A DNA stretch of 64,000 bases from Ailanthus altissimus (lineage: Eukaryota; Streptophyta; Magnoliopsida; Sapindales; Simaroubaceae), in assembly GCA_946807835.1 (NCBI GenBank), contig OX327684.1:36950501-37014500 (forward strand). Reading direction: 5' to 3'. Numbering within the stretch: the stretch's first letter is position 1; each line of letters starts with the position of its first letter. Below the pieces are notes generated by a model, which saw nothing but the letters and a program-made list of their open reading frames with translations, had not been told where the DNA came from and searched no databases. Positions 47,112-62,181 of the stretch are shown piece by piece. The translations under genes and the position numbers were made by a program.

Positions 47112-48660
47112 TTCTAGTTACAAAGGTTTTGGTTGTCTTTCTTCATATTTATTAATTGAACGTATATTTTTTTACTGGGGATATGTGATGGTAGAGGCTT
47201 ACCTTGTTTAAGGATGACGATGATTGCTTTCATGGCAATTGCAAGTTTTCTCTCCTCCTTGAAAATAAATTGTATTAAGCAAAAATTTAGACTTGTATGG
47301 AAATTTGGGTTCGAAGCTACTTTGATGAAAGAGCGACTTTCAATTAATCTTGTCTTGGAATTGGTATTATATGCATCCAGATTTAACGTTCCTTATTTGG
47401 ACCAACCACGATAAAACTAAAATGCATATTAGAATTTCAGGTGGCAATTTGATTTTTGGAATTTCCAATTTCCCTTTTTCTCTTTGAAATTTTTGGGGTG
47501 TTCTGAATGTTAATTTTTTGTAACTGTCCTGTAAAACACTTTATTTTGCTTTTCCGACAGTGAAAAAGAGATGATTCTTTTAGAGAGTTCAAACACACAT
47601 CAATCACCGGCTACGAAGGTATATCAAACAAACAAGAAGATCAAATTCGGGCATATGACAAGCTACCGTTGCCATTGCTTCGCTGTTTGGGGTACGGATT
47701 GTTGGCAGTGGATAAATTTTGCCCACCTTATATGACCTGCAGTTCTCAAGCCCTCTATCATGAAAATGAGGAATGAACCATATTCGTGTTATAAGAATCC
47801 CTCATCGTGATTGTTGTGCTCAGCAAATACAAATGTCTTTGATACCCATTGTCAATGTGTCCAAACTATTAAATGTGGCATCATACCATAATTGTGCGAC
47901 TACATGATAAGACATGCATGCTAATTCCCATGAGCAATGACATTGTATATGAAGAGATTCATGTTCCACCACCTCAGGGAGACATTCAATATTCTTCATA
48001 TCCTCCCCCACAAAATAGAAGCACTGCATTGTGATCGACAAAATAGTTTCATCATCACCATAAATGCATTTATAACACTGCTACTACAATCAGGTTTCCT
48101 AGAAATAAATTAAAGCCTAAAAGAACTAAATACTAAAGCATAAAAGTTCAAACAATGTAAGCAACATCAAGTGATCATTAAGTTCACATGATTAAGCAAG
48201 ATCATTTTGTATGTGTCTTCAACACTCCTTTGATTAAGATCCAAGAACCCCAACTTCCATTCCACATAGGAGGCAAAACCTGTACATGTCCACTCTGTTT
48301 TGAGCAAATTTAAATGTACTCAAGACAAGCATTTGACTCAATAAAAGATATTGTATCACAGGCCAAATTAACACTTAAATCAAAATAAGACATGAAACAA
48401 GTAACATATGCATCTGAAATGAGGAAAGTGATAACATGTCACTGGAGCATACATCCAAATTGTGGAAGTGAATACATCAGTAAAACAACACAGTCGTGAG
48501 ATACAGATTCCACAAATTCTACTCTTTATCAGACAGATTCCCATTATTTTTCTTCTCCATTAACAGGATCAATTCCATTAGAACCCCCAAGCCAACCAAA
48601 GACAATTCAGATCATTTAGAAAAAGAAAACAGTTCAAGGAGCAAAACCTCCTCATTCAAA
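47112..48660. other. Intergenic; no gene recognised
   Basis: 1.5 kb between the inhibitor gene and the 3' end of mitochondrial ACP, with only short unmatched open frames (66 and 73 codons). The part next to 48661 is presumably the mtACP 3' untranslated region. Confidence 0.5.
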
Positions 48661-49862
48661 TTAACCAGCCATTGGATGATTATAGATGTACTCAATAGCA
48701 AGCGTACACGACTCTATTTTATCAGCTTCCTTGTCAGGGATTTCAAGCTTGAACTCCTCTTCTAGAGCCATTACAATCTCCACATTGTCCAAGCTATCCA
48801 AGCCCAAATCCTTTTGGAAATGCACATCAGGAGTCACCTGTAGATATTACCTCATTATATAAATTATCAAATTACCATGCTATTATGTATGAAAAGTCAA
48901 AAAACAATGTATTAAAAGTTTTTACTTGTTTACCTTGTTTCTATAACCTGCAAAAGAAAATTTTATGCTTCTGTTGCCATTACACAAACCATATATTAGA
49001 TGTAAAATCACAACGTGAGGATATCACATGGTGTGAAGTTACAATACAATGAATGATTAAATAAGAATCAACAAAACAATATCAGGAAAACCAATTAAAA
49101 AAAAAGTAGCATGGCCTGAACAAGAGGGGATGACAAGACAAGATAGAAGTGCTTCTTGAAACTTAAATATGTTTTACAATTGAATTTTTTGTTTTCGAAA
49201 TTTTTCTCAAGAGACTTTGCCAACAAGGAATCAAGGGCAAAAGAATAGGATAAACCAAGGATTAGACAGCAAGGCAAACAGAAGAAAAAGCTACCCTCAA
49301 CATTTACTAAGGGTCCATTTGGTATAAAGGTGCTTACAACAGCTAAAACGTTTGGTAAACACAACTTTCACTCTATAGTTAGGTGTTTATTAAACACACA
49401 CCTTCTTCCATGCCACAACTAGTGCTTTCACTCCACAAAAGTTGTAGCTTCGGAGTCACAACACCTCTATACCAATCGGACCCTAACATTGATATCCAAG
49501 GGGATAGTACCATAAATGAAGCATGCTTCGGATGAAAAAATATGCTGGCTAATCGTCTTACTAGGAATATCAATTTAGATTTCAACGGGAACCATGCAAT
49601 AAATTTATTGGAATCCAATAAACATGAAATGGGGAAAGGGGGATAATTGATTGACCTGAGCGGGATCGATTTTGGGGAAGCTCTTGACAACGGAGAGGAC
49701 TCTCTCAATGACCTCTTCTTTGGTGAGATGATCCTCGTGCGACGACATGAACCGTAGAGAACCCAACAGACTCCATTGCTGCTGCCTCGGTTTGGATCCG
49801 GTTTGGGCTAGGGTTTGTACGGGTACTCGAATGTGGCGAAGTACGGCTTTTCTCAATGCCAT
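48661..49862 (-). CDS. Acyl carrier protein, mitochondrial
   Basis: Exons 49656-49862 and 48661-48837 encode 127 residues. Residues 1 to about 38 are an Arg/Gln-rich mitochondrial presequence ([20 protein letters not shown]). The ACP fold follows: [20 protein letters not shown], then [20 protein letters not shown], where Ser84 of DSL carries the 4'-phosphopantetheine arm, then [17 protein letters not shown] and [10 protein letters not shown]. It serves mitochondrial fatty-acid synthesis (octanoate for lipoate) and is a complex I-associated subunit. The intron is phase 0, sits just before the conserved VTPDVHF, and contains a 173-bp MITE. The nearest relative from memory is Arabidopsis mtACP-1 (At2g44620). 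Confidence 0.96.
49311..49483. mobile_element. Tourist/Harbinger-like MITE, 173 bp (copy 2)
   Basis: Terminal inverted repeats gggtccatttggtataaagg and, at the right, ctctataccaatcggaccc. It is flanked by exact TAA on both sides (49308-49310 and 49484-49486), the 3-bp target site of PIF/Harbinger elements. It has the same length and internal words (ggtgctt, ggtaaacaca, tttactttcac-like, cttccatgcc) as 24727-24899. It lies in the mtACP intron. Confidence 0.87.
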
Positions 49863-50399
49863 TTCTCGCTGTCTCCGGACCGCAGTGACTCTTTGTTGGT
49901 AGTTATTACTGATTAGTAAAACGAATGGCGTAGTAAAGTCGGGTATACTATCACGCGCTTCGCACGTGTCCCTCGTCTTTTAGACTTTTTCTATCGAGTT
50001 TAACTAATTTTCGTCAAAAATTATTACGAAAATTAGTTTATTTTTTAGGCCCCTTTTTTTTATTTCTTTTTGGAGTTTAACAACTGGTTTTTTTAAAGAA
50101 AAAACTACAAAATAATGACCCTTTAAGTTATATGTAAATAAAATGTTGCTCCTGAGCGTAATTTGATTGTCGTAAATACGCTTAGTATTTACTATCATTT
50201 AAATTTAAGTAAAAATGAAAAAAACAATAATTAATATTTTGTGAATGAAATTTTTTATGCATATATAAATTTAAAAAATAATAATAAAATTAATAAAAAA
50301 TTAGAATCCATATCTCATCTCTTATTTTCAAATGTGTTTCATGTTAAATCTTTCATCTAAATGTCCAATTATATTTTTTATTTACGAGTTCATATTATA

Positions 50400-52330
50400 T
50401 CGTGTGATCAAGGTAACTCTTATACAAATTTATAGTGGTAATACGTAATATATATAACAACACATGACATCAATTGGTATTGTAAAGTAATATGATCAAT
50501 AAATTGCATTATAAATTATAAAAAATATATTTTTAAGTTACAACGAGATGTATATACTTTCAATTAATCTAAAATAAAATAAAATATATAATTAAAACAT
50601 CGTCAAAAAAAAATTTGTATTATGAAAGCAACGTTATCATAATTTTATTAGTAATGTTATTTGAATGTGGTCAACTAGTGTGAAGACCACTAAATTACAC
50701 ATTGATCATATTATTTAAATATTTTTTTATTAGTAGGTCCTCTTTTTTGGTAATATTATTATAATTTTATTTATATTTGAAACATTTGAACTCAATATTT
50801 TAATTAATACAGAAAAATGACACTAAATTACGCCTATAATTATATTTTATAATTTTATTATTATATATATACATATTTTTTATTATTATTCTTATTATTG
50901 CTCTCTCAAATTTAGTTTAAAATCAAAACTCAATCTAGATGGGCTAAGGGGTAAGGGCACGCCAACCCGATTTAAAATTCTTGACCCAAAAGGCATGTCA
51001 AGACCTAAACTTCAACCTGATCAATTATATACGAGTTGTGAGCTAAAAATTAATCGAGTTCTTACTAAATAAACTATTTGGTATTGAGATATGAATCCCA
51101 AGGGAGTTGTTCATATCTTCCCACACACCTTTGACTCTGATAAGTTTGAATACTTGCATTAATGTATGAATTATGTGTTAATGGAATTTTTATTAATTAT
51201 CATCCAACAATGAAAGCTTTATAAATTTCGAAACGAGAATCAATTCCATTAGCCCGAACTTGCCATAAATCACAACGAAAATAAAGTTTGAGTTTTTCAA
51301 GATGAAATGATAATGACCAATTACAAAAAAAATAAAGTTACAACAATTAAAGGTAATGAAATGTTTTAAAATACACTTTCGAGCATTTTTACTATTTCAC
51401 ATATATCTATATTTGTTGATTTAAGCAGTGAAGGGTCATTATCAGAATAACAATTGACGAAACCTCACTTTGCATGCTTTTTTGTTTCAAAGGAGCCAAA
51501 GCACTCATGACTCGTAAAAGTTTAAATATTTTAATTAACATCCGAATTTCACGACTTATGGAATTTTATCAATCATCATCCAATAAAATGAATTTTCATA
51601 AATCTCGAGATGAGAATCAATTTCATCAACCTCAATCCTACCACAAATCACAATGAATATGAAGCTCGTATTTGTTTAATATGAACTAGTAAGGACCAAT
51701 AATAAAAAAATAAAACTATAACAATCAAAAGTAATAAAAAAATTAAATACTTTTGAGCTCTATTACTATTTCACATACGCTTGTATTTGTTAATTTAAGT
51801 ATTAGAGAATTTTTAACAGAATAATTATTAATGAGACCTGACTCTGCCTGTTTTTTATTTTAAAGAAATCAGAGAACTATTAAAGAAAACTTATTCAATG
51901 AAGGCTTAATTTTATTTCCTCAACAAATACATCGTTAGCTCCAAAATTTAATTTTTTGGATCAATAATTATTATTTATATGACATTTATAAAATAAAAGA
52001 TGGAGTTACTCAGGACATTCTGCTTTAAAAAAAAGTGTATTTACAATAAACTTACCACTAACTAAACAACTCTAAAAAAATACAATGAAATAAAAAGAGG
52101 CAAGCAACGGGAATAAAAACGAGAAAATAATCGTAATATACCATATTGGTTGCATTACTACGTGGTCCATGTGATTCTTATACAGTATTGCATTTGTAAT
52201 GCATAATACATTAACAATGTATGACATCAATTGGTAGTTTAACATAATATTATCAAAATTTTGTACTGTAAATTATAAAAATGCATTTTTAAGTTATACA
52301 TAATATATTTCATTTCAATGTCAAGGTAAT
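50400..52330. repeat. Nested direct repeats, probable non-autonomous element
   Basis: Outer pair: 'acatgacatcaattggtatt' (50463) with 'gtatgacatcaattggtagt' (52219), both followed by 'taaattataaaaa' and 'tttttaagttac/t' in order. Inner tandem pair of about 370 bp: 'atcatccaac/taa', 'gagaatcaattccatta' with 'gagaatcaatttcatca', 'tactatttcacata', and 'gaaacctcactttgc' with 'gagacctgactctgc'. No coding capacity. The outer copies might be terminal repeats of a small retroelement; their ends were not defined. Confidence 0.65.
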
Positions 52331-52449
52331 CCTTCGGCCTATATACTTTGTGTTCTTAAAGTATGTGTTATTATTTTTCTTCTTGTTTCACTATGCAGAT
52401 TCTTTACTAAAGCCCAAATCAGTGCAAATTAAAACTTTTTTTTTATCAG

Positions 52450-52540
52450 CAAATGTAATATCATTAATAAAATTATTAATATTATATCAGAAGACTATTA
52501 ATATAGTAATCAAAGAATTATTAGAACGCTATATAATATT
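52450..52540 (+). repeat. AT-rich dispersed repeat, copy 3 of 3
   Basis: 'gcaaatgtaatatcattaat' and 'aaattattaatattatatc', then 'gaattattagaacgctatat', correspond in order to the copies near 5955 and 31396. Confidence 0.55.
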
Positions 52541-53848
52541 ATTTTAATGACATATATTTAAATATATTCTTTTCAAGAGAAGAGACATAAATTGATTTCT
52601 ATTTCGAAGAATTATTCTTACAACCTGGAATCATTGACTCTATTAGATAAAAAATTTTAAAACAAAATATATTCTCACATAGGACATACAAAAATTATCT
52701 TCACATGAGAGAGAGAACATAAAATTCACTGCTACATTACTTATAACATCCTATACCCCTTCAAACAATTAACTATTTCAAATTTGCAATCATCCTCCAA
52801 CAACACAAATAACATAAGTTTAGAGGAGAACACCGGTGTGTAGCGCTCAACAAAGATTGGCAGAGGTTCAGCTGTGGCAAGTGGAGGTCGACAAAGACTT
52901 ATCGGAGCCTAGCATGAGTTTTGCACGAAGCTGGCGGGGGGCTCGACTATCTATTTCTTAACCGAGACACCAAATAGCGAAAAATAGAACAGAGACAAAA
53001 AAAAAAAAGGGAAAAAAACAAAAAAGATGGAGGAAATATCGTGGGAAAAAAGAAAAAGGTCTCTATTCGAGAGGAACCAAAATCCCTTCATTGGTGGAAA
53101 TGGGTGAGATTTGATCACGGCGGCTAAGTTTTGAAGAGAGAGTTTAGAGCATTTTTCTGACGAGAGAGAAAGAAAACCTGAAATGTAATACTTTTTTAGA
53201 TGTTGAAAATTGCAAATCAAAGCTTTAATAGCAGAAGATTTTGTGATATAAAATTTTATTATCCTGGTTTTTATCTATTGTCATACAGAATTATAATCTT
53301 CTCTTAATAAGAACTTTTATCTGATTTTTTAATGATTATTTGAAATGTATATTGTATTAGTTATAAGTGATTAATTTTTTTTATTTTTTATTTATAAATA
53401 TGCGTAATAACTATGTTTAAAAAAAATGCGTATTAACTATTGATATATATTAATTCTTTGTGATTAATTGTTAATTACATATTAAATTTTAACGTATCAA
53501 AATTATTTGATACGTTAATTTATAAAATTTTTGTGATAACAGTTGAGAATCGCAGGATTACTCAAACGAGAAAGGGGTAAGCCGTGTGGTGTGTGTAAAA
53601 GTGACACAAAACAAAAACCTCTTTCAAAAAATTCACACGGAAAAAATACTTAAAAATAAAACACGCTCTCTTTCTTTCTCTATCGTTTGATTGATGTAGT
53701 TGTTAAAATATAAATATAAATATAAATAGATCCGAAGCTCATCCCAAGAATTCCCGAGGCAGAGGCTCCGATACCCTGATCTCGATATCTCCGGTGAAAT
53801 CGGCCCCAAATATTCCCGGCAAAGATCTCGATCCTTTTATTATACTAA

Positions 53849-55977
<2,129 letters not shown>

Positions 55978-56715
55978 TAATAATATTATGAATTTTCCTT
56001 AAATGCTACTGTGATTGTTTCAGTGTCTGTAGAGTTTCATCCTTCCATTTTGTAGCATTGGCTTTTTGGGTTTGTTTTATTTTTTTAAGAAGTGTTTAAT
56101 CTATTGTGGTAGTTAGGCTAGCCCTAACCTGTCTCATATATACATGTACCGGCCCTTGTGGACTCTCAGAAATTTGTGTCGCAATTTTCTCTTAGGAATG
56201 TATTTAGTTTTATTTTTCAAAAAGGATTCTGTTGAATTCAGCGGGTTTTTGTACTATCATTTACCATCTTCATTTTGGTTCTTTACCAGGATTTTACGGG
56301 AACATTTTCTATTTGTTGAGTAAAGTGTCCCTGTTTCTTTTGGCAATTTCACGGACCTAACAGTTGGTCAATTTGTCAATTTTTTGAGGAGTGATCAAGA
56401 ATTGCCCCGAAATAAATCAAATCTATTAGTTGGATCAGAAATAAATAAATAAATAAATAAGGAAAACAATTATAAGAGATTTATAATAAATGGGAGTTTG
56501 TAAATGGAATCTTAATACCAATTTTACAAGAACAAAGAGCACCAATTAGGTTCTGTTAACGGCGGGTTCATGTTAAACAAGTGTAAGAAGAAGAGGTCTA
56601 TTCCTTGACCATGGTCAATGATTCCTGTCGGATCAGATCATCAAAAAGCGAAGTCCATGACATTGATGACAGAAAATATGAGGAAGCACTCTGTTACTTT
56701 TCCTTTTTTCTGCGC

Positions 56716-56749
<34 letters not shown>

Positions 56750-57137
56750 TCATAAGCTTAATTGAATATCGAAATGGAACTAAGCACCGAAGGCAAAGCC
56801 CTCCTGGAAATGACTACTCTAGGCCTCTCTTTGTTTGGTTACCGGACTTCCACGTAATTACACACGTGTGACGTTATTGTTCCGTTGCTAATTTCGGCCC
56901 TGGATACATATCTCGGTAAATAGTGAGCTGCCACCAGTCATCTGCTGAAACAAAAGGCCCCCCAAAAAAAAAAAATTCGTGCGAATTTATGTAAGAAGAG
57001 TTTTACTAATAGTTAAAATCTCATTCTATGAATTACTCTGATTAATTAATATTTCGTCTAACCTATCGTGTGATTTTGTTTGAAGGACTGGAGGCGATGT
57101 GTTCAGTTATTGTGGCTATAAACGTTTGAACAACAGC
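55978..57137. other. Intergenic; RABH1B 3' region and permease leader
   Basis: 1.16 kb with no independent gene. It includes an (AAAT)n run near 56440-56460 and a TA-rich run at 56716-56749. Confidence 0.5.
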
Positions 57138-59096
57138 ATGCCAGGTCTTTCTCTTCTCTATCTTATGTTCGTTAATTTTTTTTTTCTTTTTTGTTTCGAC
57201 AAAGTAAGCTTGAGTGCCAAATTTAATCTGGTTTTCGATTGTTTTAGTCAACACATGAATTGGGTTTTACTTATATCACGGCTACTGCTTCATTTAGTGG
57301 ATTGGGTGATTAGTAGGAGATTCTTGTTCGTGTAATTTCTTTTTTAGCAGCGAAGGAAACTAAAACTACTTAAATTAAGTGGTGACCCAGAAGATTTTTG
57401 CGACTTTTCTTTTTATGGGTTGTTTTGTTTTCTCATACATCCATTGAATGGTAATAAAGTTTGAACAGTTGGGTCGAATTATCATTGAAACAGATGGGAG
57501 ATAATGGTATAATCTTCTTGCTTTTAGACGTGGGTTCTACCATATGGACCTTAAAAACTTTGATATCACAGCTTTTTATGCCGAACTTTGTCTATATTTC
57601 ATGCACAATCAAAATTGTTAATATTGACCAAGTCCAGATAGGAAGTATGAAGTTCTTGTCTATTTTGTTTTTATTTATTTTCAGCGTCAGGTAGTGTAAT
57701 TCTTTCCATACTTTGTAATGTCTGCTTTTCATATAAGTCACTTGCATACTTGGTCTTGTAATTTTCTTAGGAAATATAACTATTCTGGTGGCCTGTTATA
57801 TCAAAATCATGGGTAGGTTCTGTATTTCTTTGTGCCTCAAACCCAAAATTGAGGAGCAGATATTGTTTGACTTTATTTTACAATGTTTGATGTACTTTTC
57901 ATGATTCTTTTTGTAGCATGCATCACCTTATTTTTAATTTGAAATCATCTAGTTAAATTCATTTTTGTGATGACACTAATAGTGTGCTACATCCAATTGC
58001 AGATAATGAAGAACCAATGATCGAAGATGAAAATGTAGCCAACCAATCAGTATTTCTTAAACTCAAGCGGTGGCAATGGTGGGTTTTGGTGGTACTCAAC
58101 ATCTTCTTCCTCCTGGCTGGCCAGTCTGTGGCTGTTATAGTGGGGAGATATTATTATGAACAGGGTGGAAAAAGTAACTGGTTGGCCACCCTTGTACAAA
58201 CTGTTGGCTTTCCAATCCTTTACATCCCCCTCTTTCTTCTACCCTCTCCTCAAGAGCCTTCGTCTTCTTCCGAATCTCCCTCTTTTGTGACTCTTGCCTC
58301 AATCTACTTCTTTCTTGGAGTGTTACTTGCTGGTGACAACATGTTGTATTCTATTGGGCTCTTGTACCTTCCTGCCTCTACTTATGCCCTCATTTGTGCA
58401 AGCCAGTTAGCTTTTAATGCAGTTTTCGCTTACTTCATTAATTCTCAGAATTTTACTCCTTTTATTCTTAACTCTGTTGTCATCCTCTCATTATCTGCTG
58501 CTCTGGTTGCAATCAATGAAGATTCTGAAGGACCATCAGGACTCTCAAAGTGGAAGTATATAATTGGTGTCATTTGTACTCTTGGAGCTTCCACAATTTA
58601 CTCTCTTATGCTTTCTCTCATGCAGCTAGCCTTCGTGAAGGTTCAAAAAAAGCAAAGTTTTGGTGTGGTTTTGGACATGCAAATTTATATGTCAGTTGTT
58701 GCTACTAGTGTTTGTATTGTGGGTCTCTTTGCCAGTGGGGAATGGAATACTTTGGCTGGAGAAATGCAGGCCTTTAACAAGGGGAAAGTTTCTTATGTGA
58801 TGGTAATTTTTTGGTCAGCTATCGCTTGGCAGGTTTGTTCTGTTGGTGTTGTGGGCCTAATTTATTTGGTTTCTTCTCTCTTCTCCAATGTAATAAGTAC
58901 AGTGTCTTTGGCCATTACACCTATTGTTTCAGTGATATTTCTCCATGACAACATGAATGGTGTGAAGGTGATTTCTTTGCTTCTGTCTATTTGGGGTTTT
59001 GCTTCTTACTTTTATCAGAATTATCTTGATGATTCTAATGCAAGGAGATCACAGTATGATGGTAGTGAAACCCATAGCGATCCTGAATGCCATTGA
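57138..59096 (+). CDS. Purine permease (PUP11-like)
   Basis: The main exon 58003-59096 encodes a drug/metabolite-transporter-fold protein with about ten membrane helices, e.g. WWVLVVLNIFFLLAGQSVAV, TLVQTVGFPILYIPLFLLP, YFFLGVLLAGDNMLYSIGLL and the PUP hallmark YLPASTYALICASQLAFNAV. PUPs move cytokinins, adenine and related bases across membranes, driven by protons. Two starts are possible. A splice acceptor (ttgcag) at 58002 splits the long open frame, and a 7-nt first exon ATGCCAG (57138-57144, followed by GT) joins in phase to give M-P-D-N-E-E-P and 366 residues. The unspliced frame from 57984 gives 370 residues. The spliced form is preferred because the acceptor is strong and short first exons occur in this family. 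The C-terminal tail is hydrophilic (residue 345 on). Confidence 0.9.
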
Positions 59097-62000
59097 TTTT
59101 CTGTTGATTAATGTGGAAGTAATACACAGATGGATTCTTCTTTATCAATTTTTTTTTCCCTACTGTAGTTGAAGACATTTTTAGCAGAGTTACTGAACTT
59201 TCAGTTCAATAATGTGAAGGATTTTTTTTTGAGTTATATTTTACAGCTGTCCTATCGAATGTGTTGATACCTGATTGAAAAGCATGAAACATCATTCTTT
59301 TACCTATATGACATGGATTTCCTAGTCTTCTAAGATGTATTTCTCTTTTGCCTGGTACCTCCCTCCATTGGCTCTTAATTGCAACTTCAGAAGTAGTTGA
59401 TTGATATACCCATCACTCTTACGGGCTTATCAGAGAAGAAGATATGCAGGTCTTTGCATATGATTTCCCTGGTAGTTGCAGTTCTTTTTGTTGAATTTTC
59501 TCCATTTATATACTATTCTAGTTGATAAAGAAGAAAACTTGTTGCTGACAAATATGAACATATTGATGCTTTGATATTTTTCAAGTTAGTAGTTATAGAC
59601 CATCTTCATGGATTTTGTAGCCTTATATTTTAAATGTCCAAGACAAATTTTCACATGCAATTAGAAGCTCGGAAGAGACTAATCCCACTTTCAAGATTGA
59701 CCCCCTAACTTTTATTAGAAGTGTTCTTCACAGAGAGAAAGTGCATGTTTTCTAGACGTGTAATCTTGAATTGTCAACCCCTTCGTCCACAACCATGGGG
59801 AAAAAACAAATGACCTAGTTTCAAAATTTCGGATCTTCACTTCGATTATTTTCTTCCCCTTAAAAGGATATTAGTGTCGTCTAAAGACTGCAGTTTGTCC
59901 CATGAATACAGTTTTGAGATTGAATTGATGTGTTCCATATGCATGCACCCAATTTGCTAGACAGGTGTTTCTGCCATCAATCAAATCAAAAGTGAAAGCC
60001 GCAATCTTTTAGTTTAGGTGAACGAGGAAGCTGTCGCCTAGACCTCTACAAATAATCAGGAAATGATTTCACAAAAAGTCCCATTATTTTATTGTGCGTG
60101 ATTTTTTTTTCCTTTGATCCCATTATTTTAGTTTTAAGATTTGTTTTTGTCTTAATTACAGTTCAAAGGGAGAACGTCATTATCTTTGACTTTTTGAGCT
60201 AAAAAAGTCTAATTCAAAGCTTAAGATTCTAAAATGTTGCATTGATCGGTATGAGCACGTATTTTTTGTATTACTGATTTAATTGATTGTTTTTGAATTG
60301 AACATGTTTATATAATAGAAATATTTAGGAAGCACCATAACTTTTGGCCGAGGATAGAGATGCTGGCAAGGGCAAGGGCAAGGGCAAGAGTCAAATTTGA
60401 AAAACTGCTATTGTAGATGCAGTGAAAGTGATTCGAGTGTTTTAGAGTTACTTTGAATAAAAAGGTATATTTTGGACGTTGGATTTGGTTGCTTTCAAAG
60501 TTAAGTTTTATTGTGTGTTTGCCTTTGACTCTCTCTACGCTAGCTAATGAACAAGAAGTGGTGCAAATGCAGATCTTAGTGTTGATTTAACATCAAGGTG
60601 ACAGATTTATCCGGGTAAAGTCATGACTTTAAAGTTAGACGTTGAGATCATCATAAATTGGTAAATATCCTAATATTCCATTTGACTCTATTTATTTATT
60701 TTTTAAAGTTATGTTGGGGGTCACAATCTTATTCTTGCCAACCACAAACCGGTCCCAAAGGCCCCAGCCGTTAATTGCCCTTATTAGGTCATACTCAAAT
60801 ATCTAATTGGGTACATTGAAATTTCAATGAAACCTACAAGGAAATGGGGATACAGAAACTGATAACAAAAAAAAAGAAGAAGAAAAAGTCAGCTGTATTA
60901 ATTATTTTCCTAATTTAATTTCGGAGTTGGATCTCTACATGGTCCAATTCCCATTGTGGTAATTGAATCATCCCCCACATGGACTAGTCAGAGCTTTAAA
61001 CACTCCATTTATGCTGCTGCATTTTCTTTGCCGCGCTCCTACAATTTTCTCAAGGTCCAAAAACAACCGTTGATTTTCCAACTCTTCTTTATCAATTAAC
61101 TCAGTTTTTCTTTGTTTTCATGGACTGGTAATTTTGAATATTTTTGCCTCCGGTTGAATAGAAAAGAAAAAGAAAAAGAAAAAGAAAGTGGGAGTAGGAT
61201 CCTTTAAGAGGGTGAGTGAGAGTACGAAATTAGCTTTATTTATTTTTTTCCCAGAGCTTTTAACTTTTTCTGACCGTTAGTAAAGACGATTCAAATCAAA
61301 GGGTCCCCCGCGTAATAATAATCAAAAGTAAAAAAGGAGTCATAAAATCACTGACACTCCACTCTTTATTTACTCAACTCCATGCGCCACCACAATTTGG
61401 ATTTGGATGTACGCGATCGTTATGCCACGTCATTCTCTCTATATTTCTTTTTTTTTTTGTGCTTGTACACGTGTCCCCCACCACCTCCAATACTTGATCT
61501 TCATCTATCTAAATCTAATACTTTTCAACCACCCACCCATTGCCCTTTTCCTTTTCCTTTTCCCCTCATTTTTACTAACTAATATTATACGACAATACTA
61601 TTACTATCGCGTCGATTATTGGTTTTAAATTAATTATATCTTTTTACATAAAATATTATTAACACAATTTTAAATAAAAATAATTAATTGACATAATTAC
61701 AACTAATACTAAAGACTCTTTCTTACCATTGTTATAGCCATCCAGATGAAGATGCATAAATTCGTGCACTTGTTAAAATTTACCGATAAATCATACACAT
61801 GTACTATTATTCTGTATGAGGCTTATATTATTGTCCATTGACTGTGACTAAGACTAAGAAGCACTTTATATTTAAATTCCAAATTTAAGAATAACAGAAT
61901 AATTCAACACAAAAGCTAATTAATAAATAAATAATAAGTTGGCAGAGCAGCTCACTCGATTCGCAATTAATTATACAATTAAATATATATATATATATAT

Positions 62001-62181
62001 ATTTATACAGGCAATATTAAAATTTTCTTTTTCCCTCCCCTCAATTTGTAATTTACTTTATAAAATATATAAACCGAAATAATAAAAAAAATAAATTAAG
62101 AGAAATCAAAACGGGAGGGGTAAAATCGTACTTTTAAGAAAATTAAATCATCACCGAGGTGAATGTCAACGCACATCACAC
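59097..62181. other. Intergenic, 3.1 kb; no gene recognised
   Basis: Tail-to-tail region between the permease and the 62-kb gene. It contains a (GGCAAG)4 run at 60365-60388, an AAAAG-rich tract near 61163-61187 and a TA run at 61984-62001. The two overlapping 66- and 73-codon frames near 61400 are low-complexity and not supported as genes. Confidence 0.55.

Noticed and set aside
57984..58002. Start codon at 57984 for the purine permease (longest frame)
   Set aside because: It precedes a strong intron acceptor and would place intronic bases in the protein; the spliced start at 57138 is preferred.
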